8,281 bases of DNA, taken from positions 1 to 8,281 of the forward strand of contig JAJAYV010000084.1 in the NCBI GenBank assembly GCA_026786045.1, given 5' to 3'. A program made the translations under genes and the position numbers. This stretch comes from Frankiaceae bacterium. Its GTDB lineage: Bacteria; Actinomycetota; Actinomycetes; Mycobacteriales; SCTD01. Every line of letters starts with the position of its first letter. Within the stretch, counting starts at the first letter, position 1. Shown piece after piece: positions 6,801 to 8,281 of this stretch. The notes below the pieces were generated by a model that was not told the DNA's origin, searched no databases, and saw only the letters and a program-made list of their open reading frames with translations.

Positions 6801-7276
6801 CGCCCTCGATCATCGCCTCGCACTGTTCCCGGTAGGCGTCGCGCAGCACGGCGTAGGGCGCGTGGCCCAGGGTGGCAGCTTGGTGCCGGGGCCGACCGAG
6901 CCGATGACTCAGCGCGGCCGGTCGGGGGTGGCCCAGTGGCCGGCCGCCTCGCGGGCGATGCGGGCCCCGCCGAAGGCCGTCTCCCGGATCCGCGCCGGGA
7001 TGCCTTACTCCGACAGGCCGGCCCAGTTGGAGCCGAAGGTATTGGTCTCGACGGCGTCGCACCCGACGGCGAAGTAGGCGTCGTGCACGCTGCGCACGAC
7101 GTCCGGGCGGGTGACGTCGAGGATCTCGTTGCAGCCCTCGTGCCCCTCGAAGTCGACGTCCACGTCGAGGTCGTGCCCATCGTGCCCATCGTGCCCATCG
7201 CGCCGTCCGCGACGACGACCCGCGAACGCAGCGCGTCCAGCAGGTCAGGGCGGGAGGTCTGAGCTGTTTCGGGCAC
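3886..7276 (-). pseudogene. metH: Cobalamin-dependent methionine synthase (MetH) remnant, multiply disrupted
   Basis: MetH methylates homocysteine from 5-methyltetrahydrofolate through cob(I)alamin in the cytosol. All its domains are recognisable. The Hcy-binding barrel spans about 7276-6450 (VADGAMGTM, EGCNEILDVTRPDVV, IGMSCATGP, GCGTTPEHL). The pterin-binding barrel spans about 6400-5570 (VGERTNTNGSKAF, LTIDEEGQARTAEWK, GLSNISFGLKP). The B12 cap (about 5510-5260), B12 domain (about 5240-4870, VKGDVHDINKN) and SAM-binding activation domain (about 4670-3886, ARYGWGYPACPD) follow. The start is GTG 7276 with AGGAGG 8 nt upstream; the end is PEAKYFAAR then TGA. No single frame covers it. Frame changes occur at about 7172-7200, 6871-6876, 5544-5546 and 4008-4013, and stops at 7005-7007, 6909-6911 and 6100-6102. 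About 50 codons appear deleted near 6788-6792. Third-position GC bias persists in each fragment, so decay looks recent. Sequencing error could explain some lesions, but flanking genes are clean. Confidence 0.9.
7173..7199 (-). repeat. Three perfect tandem copies of a 9-bp unit inside metH
   Basis: The unit GTGCCCATC (plus strand) occurs at 7173-7181, 7182-7190 and 7191-7199. On the coding strand this reads Met-Gly-Thr three times, starting in the conserved GAMGTM motif of the homocysteine-binding domain. In family members that motif continues with Leu-Gln and a short linker. Immediately after the repeat the homologous reading (DLDVDVDFEGHEGCNE) is in a different frame, so the repeat seems to have replaced about four codons and shifted the frame. 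Replication slippage is a natural explanation; an assembly artefact is the alternative. Confidence 0.85.
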
Positions 7277-7372
7277 CGGGTGATCCTCCTGAGGGGGGTC
7301 GGTCCGCAGCGCGGCGAGCGGTAGGTTGCGCGCCACACGACCGCCGGCCCCGGGCCGGCAGAGGGAGGATGA
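7277..7372. promoter_or_regulatory. Divergent control region of metH and the universal stress gene
   Basis: These 96 bp separate two divergent starts. On the minus strand AGGAGG (plus coordinates 7285-7290) lies 8 nt before the metH GTG and is a near-perfect ribosome site, still intact although the gene is broken. On the plus strand GGGAGG at 7363-7368 serves the stress gene. TAGGTT at 7322-7327 fits the actinobacterial -10 pattern TAnnnT for rightward transcription, without a clear -35. The space is too short for a cobalamin or SAM riboswitch and I see no conserved core of either. Confidence 0.45.
7343..7359. repeat. Perfect 8-bp palindrome with 1-nt centre upstream of the universal stress gene
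   Basis: GCCGGCCC (7343-7350) and GGGCCGGC (7352-7359) are exact inverted repeats around C7351. The dyad ends 13 bp before the stress-protein ATG and lies downstream of the candidate -10 at 7322-7327. It could be an operator, or a leader hairpin close to the ribosome site. Such G/C-only palindromes also arise by chance in sequence of this composition, so the regulatory role is tentative. Confidence 0.4.
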
Positions 7373-7837
7373 ATGAGCGCGTACACCACCGTGCTGGTCG
7401 GGACCGACGGGTCGGAGTCGTCCTTCCGCGCCGTCGACCGGGCCGCGTCCGTGGCGGCGGGCGCCGGCGCCACGCTCCTGGTTGTGTGCGCCTACCGACC
7501 GATGTCGGCCCGCGAGGTGCAGGACGCCGCCGACGCGCTCGGCGGCGAGTCCTACAAGGTGTCCGGCTCCACCCCCGCCGAGGACGTGCTCCGCGACGCC
7601 GCCGACCGGGCCCGTTCCGGCGGTGCCGACAAGGTCGAGACGCTGGCCGTCGAGGGCGACCCGGTCGACGAGCTGGCCCGGGTCGCCAAAGACCGCGGCG
7701 TCGACCTCGTCATGGTCGGCAACCGCGGGCTCAATAGCCTGGCCGGCCGGCTGCTCGGCTCGGTGCCCGCCAACATCAGCCACCGCGCCACCTGCGACGT
7801 GCTCATCGTGCACACCACCGGGCGCTCGCGCACGTGA
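7373..7837 (+). CDS. Universal stress protein (UspA family, ATP-binding type)
   Basis: This 154-residue single-domain cytosolic protein has the Usp alpha/beta fold. These proteins bind ATP as dimers and modulate responses to starvation, hypoxia or other stress; the precise target is not predictable. It opens with the usual first strand and loop TVLVGTDGSESS, where Asp12 contacts the nucleotide. It ends with the ATP-binding signature G-2x-G-9x-G-S in GNRGLNSLAGRLLGS (Gly116, Gly119, Gly129, Ser130), followed by the final strand CDVLIVHTT. The length is normal for a single-domain member. ATG 7373 is preceded by GGGAGG at 7363-7368; an ATG at 7369 is out of frame. It is divergent from metH. Its TGA (7835-7837) overlaps the GTG of the next gene (GTGA), which suggests one transcript and translational coupling. 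No disruption is seen. Confidence 0.95.
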   Translation: MSAYTTVLVGTDGSESSFRAVDRAASVAAGAGATLLVVCAYRPMSAREVQDAADALGGESYKVSGSTPAEDVLRDAADRARSGGADKVETLAVEGDPVDELARVAKDRGVDLVMVGNRGLNSLAGRLLGSVPANISHRATCDVLIVHTTGRSRT

Positions 7838-8281
7838 CCTCGGCGCGGCCGATGGTCAGCTCGCCGCCGGTCGCCGGCGGGCTCGACCTCGACCTGCCCG
7901 GGCGCGACGTCCGCCTGCGGGCGACCCGCTGGCCGGGCAGCGGCACCCCCGTCCTGCTGCTGCACGGGCTGGCCTCGACCCGCCGCATCTGGGACCGCGT
8001 CGTCCCCGGCCTGGCCGGCCACCCGGTGCTCGCGCTCGACCAGCGTGGTCACGGCGACAGCGACCGCCCCGCCGGGCCGTACGACGGGGACGCCGTCGTC
8101 GCCGACGCGCTCACCGCCCTCGACGCGGTCGGGCTGTCCCGGGTCGTCGTCGTGGGGCCCGCCGGGGGGGCGTGGGCCGCGCGGCGGCGCGCGGCCGCGG
8201 CGCCGTCGCGGGTGCTGGCGGTCGTCGCCGTCGACGGCGGCTCGCTGCGCTGGAGCGCCGAGGGCACGACCCGCGAGCAGC
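7834..8281 (+). CDS. Alpha/beta hydrolase, N-terminal part (continues past the window)
   Basis: About 149 residues of an alpha/beta-hydrolase-fold protein are visible and the frame is open at the right edge. The core strands and oxyanion region read TPVLLLHGLASTRRIWD (His44-Gly45). The next hallmark is VLALDQRGHGDSDRP (69-79), then strand VVVVG (104-108). The nucleophile elbow, normally GHSWGG or similar (G-x-S-x-G), reads Gly108-Pro-Ala110-Gly-Gly here, so the catalytic Ser is replaced by Ala (codon 8161-8163). The following helix is also odd (AWAARRRAAAAPSRV), in a stretch that is almost pure G/C. The homology recovers at LAVVAVDGGSLRW. GTG 7834 overlaps the stress-protein stop by 4 bp; ATG 7852 in frame is an alternative start. 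It may be an inactive homologue, a decaying gene or a site of local sequence error. The rest of the triad lies outside the window. Confidence 0.85.
   Translation, partial: MTSARPMVSSPPVAGGLDLDLPGRDVRLRATRWPGSGTPVLLLHGLASTRRIWDRVVPGLAGHPVLALDQRGHGDSDRPAGPYDGDAVVADALTALDAVGLSRVVVVGPAGGAWAARRRAAAAPSRVLAVVAVDGGSLRWSAEGTTREQ

Noticed and set aside
5671..7077. A 468-codon plus-strand open frame opposite the 5' half of metH
   Set aside because: Same reason: it is the mirror of the Hcy and pterin domains, with low-complexity Arg/Ala/Gly/Val/Asp-rich content and no recognisable domain.
3886..7276. Reading the metH fragments as separate functional subunit genes
   Set aside because: The breaks fall inside folded domains as well as linkers, the internal fragments have no ribosome sites or starts at their domain edges, and conserved residues are also lost.
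7277..7372. A cobalamin or SAM riboswitch in front of metH
   Set aside because: Only 96 bp separate the divergent genes and no B12-box or SAM aptamer core is visible on the minus strand.
6512..7813. Minus-strand ORF covering the universal stress gene and the metH start
   Set aside because: It contains the true metH N terminus from 7276, but the part beyond is antisense to the stress gene, and the strong ribosome site fixes the start at 7276.

Overview
The window is very GC-rich, with strong G/C preference at third codon positions, frequent GTG starts and actinobacterial-type protein sequences (above all the MetH remnant). It most likely comes from a high-GC actinobacterium (Actinomycetota). 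I cannot name the genus from sequence alone.

Layout from left to right. (1) 22-891 (+): an intact class II aldolase/adducin-family protein. (2) 904-941: a long inverted repeat, a likely bidirectional terminator between convergent genes. (3) 946-1614 (-): an intact HAD-superfamily phosphatase/phosphomutase-like protein. (4) 1732-2169 (+): an unrecognised, probably all-helical 145-residue protein, divergent from the HAD gene and with less GC-biased codons than its neighbours. (5) 2171-3676 (-): a full-length polyprenyl-phosphate sugar-1-phosphate transferase (WbaP/CpsE type) whose stop lies 1 bp from the stop of the small gene. (6) 3677-3885: a 209-bp gene-free gap. (7) 3886-7276 (-): a cobalamin-dependent methionine synthase gene (metH), recognisable from its Shine-Dalgarno site to its last codon but broken throughout. 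(8) 7277-7372: a divergent control region. (9) 7373-7837 (+): an intact ATP-binding-type universal stress protein. (10) 7834-8281 (+): the start of an alpha/beta hydrolase, overlapping the previous stop by 4 bp and running off the window.

The main result is the state of metH. Reading it by homology needs four frame changes (about 7172-7200, 6871-6876, 5544-5546 and 4008-4013). It also meets three in-frame stops (TAA 7005-7007, TGA 6909-6911, TAG 6100-6102). About 50 codons of the homocysteine-binding barrel appear to be missing near 6788-6792. Conserved residues are changed too: a zinc-ligand Cys to Gly, the Gly of DxHxxG to Asn, and a Leu to Pro in the B12 domain. The neighbouring genes carry no disruptions over a slightly greater total length, so a decaying pseudogene fits better than uniform sequencing error. 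Local sequence error or a mis-assembled allele is not excluded.

Functionally the window looks like a patchwork rather than one pathway. The HAD gene and metH may be an ancestral actinobacterial neighbourhood now separated by the sugar transferase and the small unknown gene. The universal stress protein and the hydrolase appear translationally coupled. The partial hydrolase has lost the Ser of its nucleophile elbow inside a stretch that is almost pure G/C. I see no CRISPR array, tRNA, rRNA, transposase or phage gene, and no convincing novel multi-gene system.
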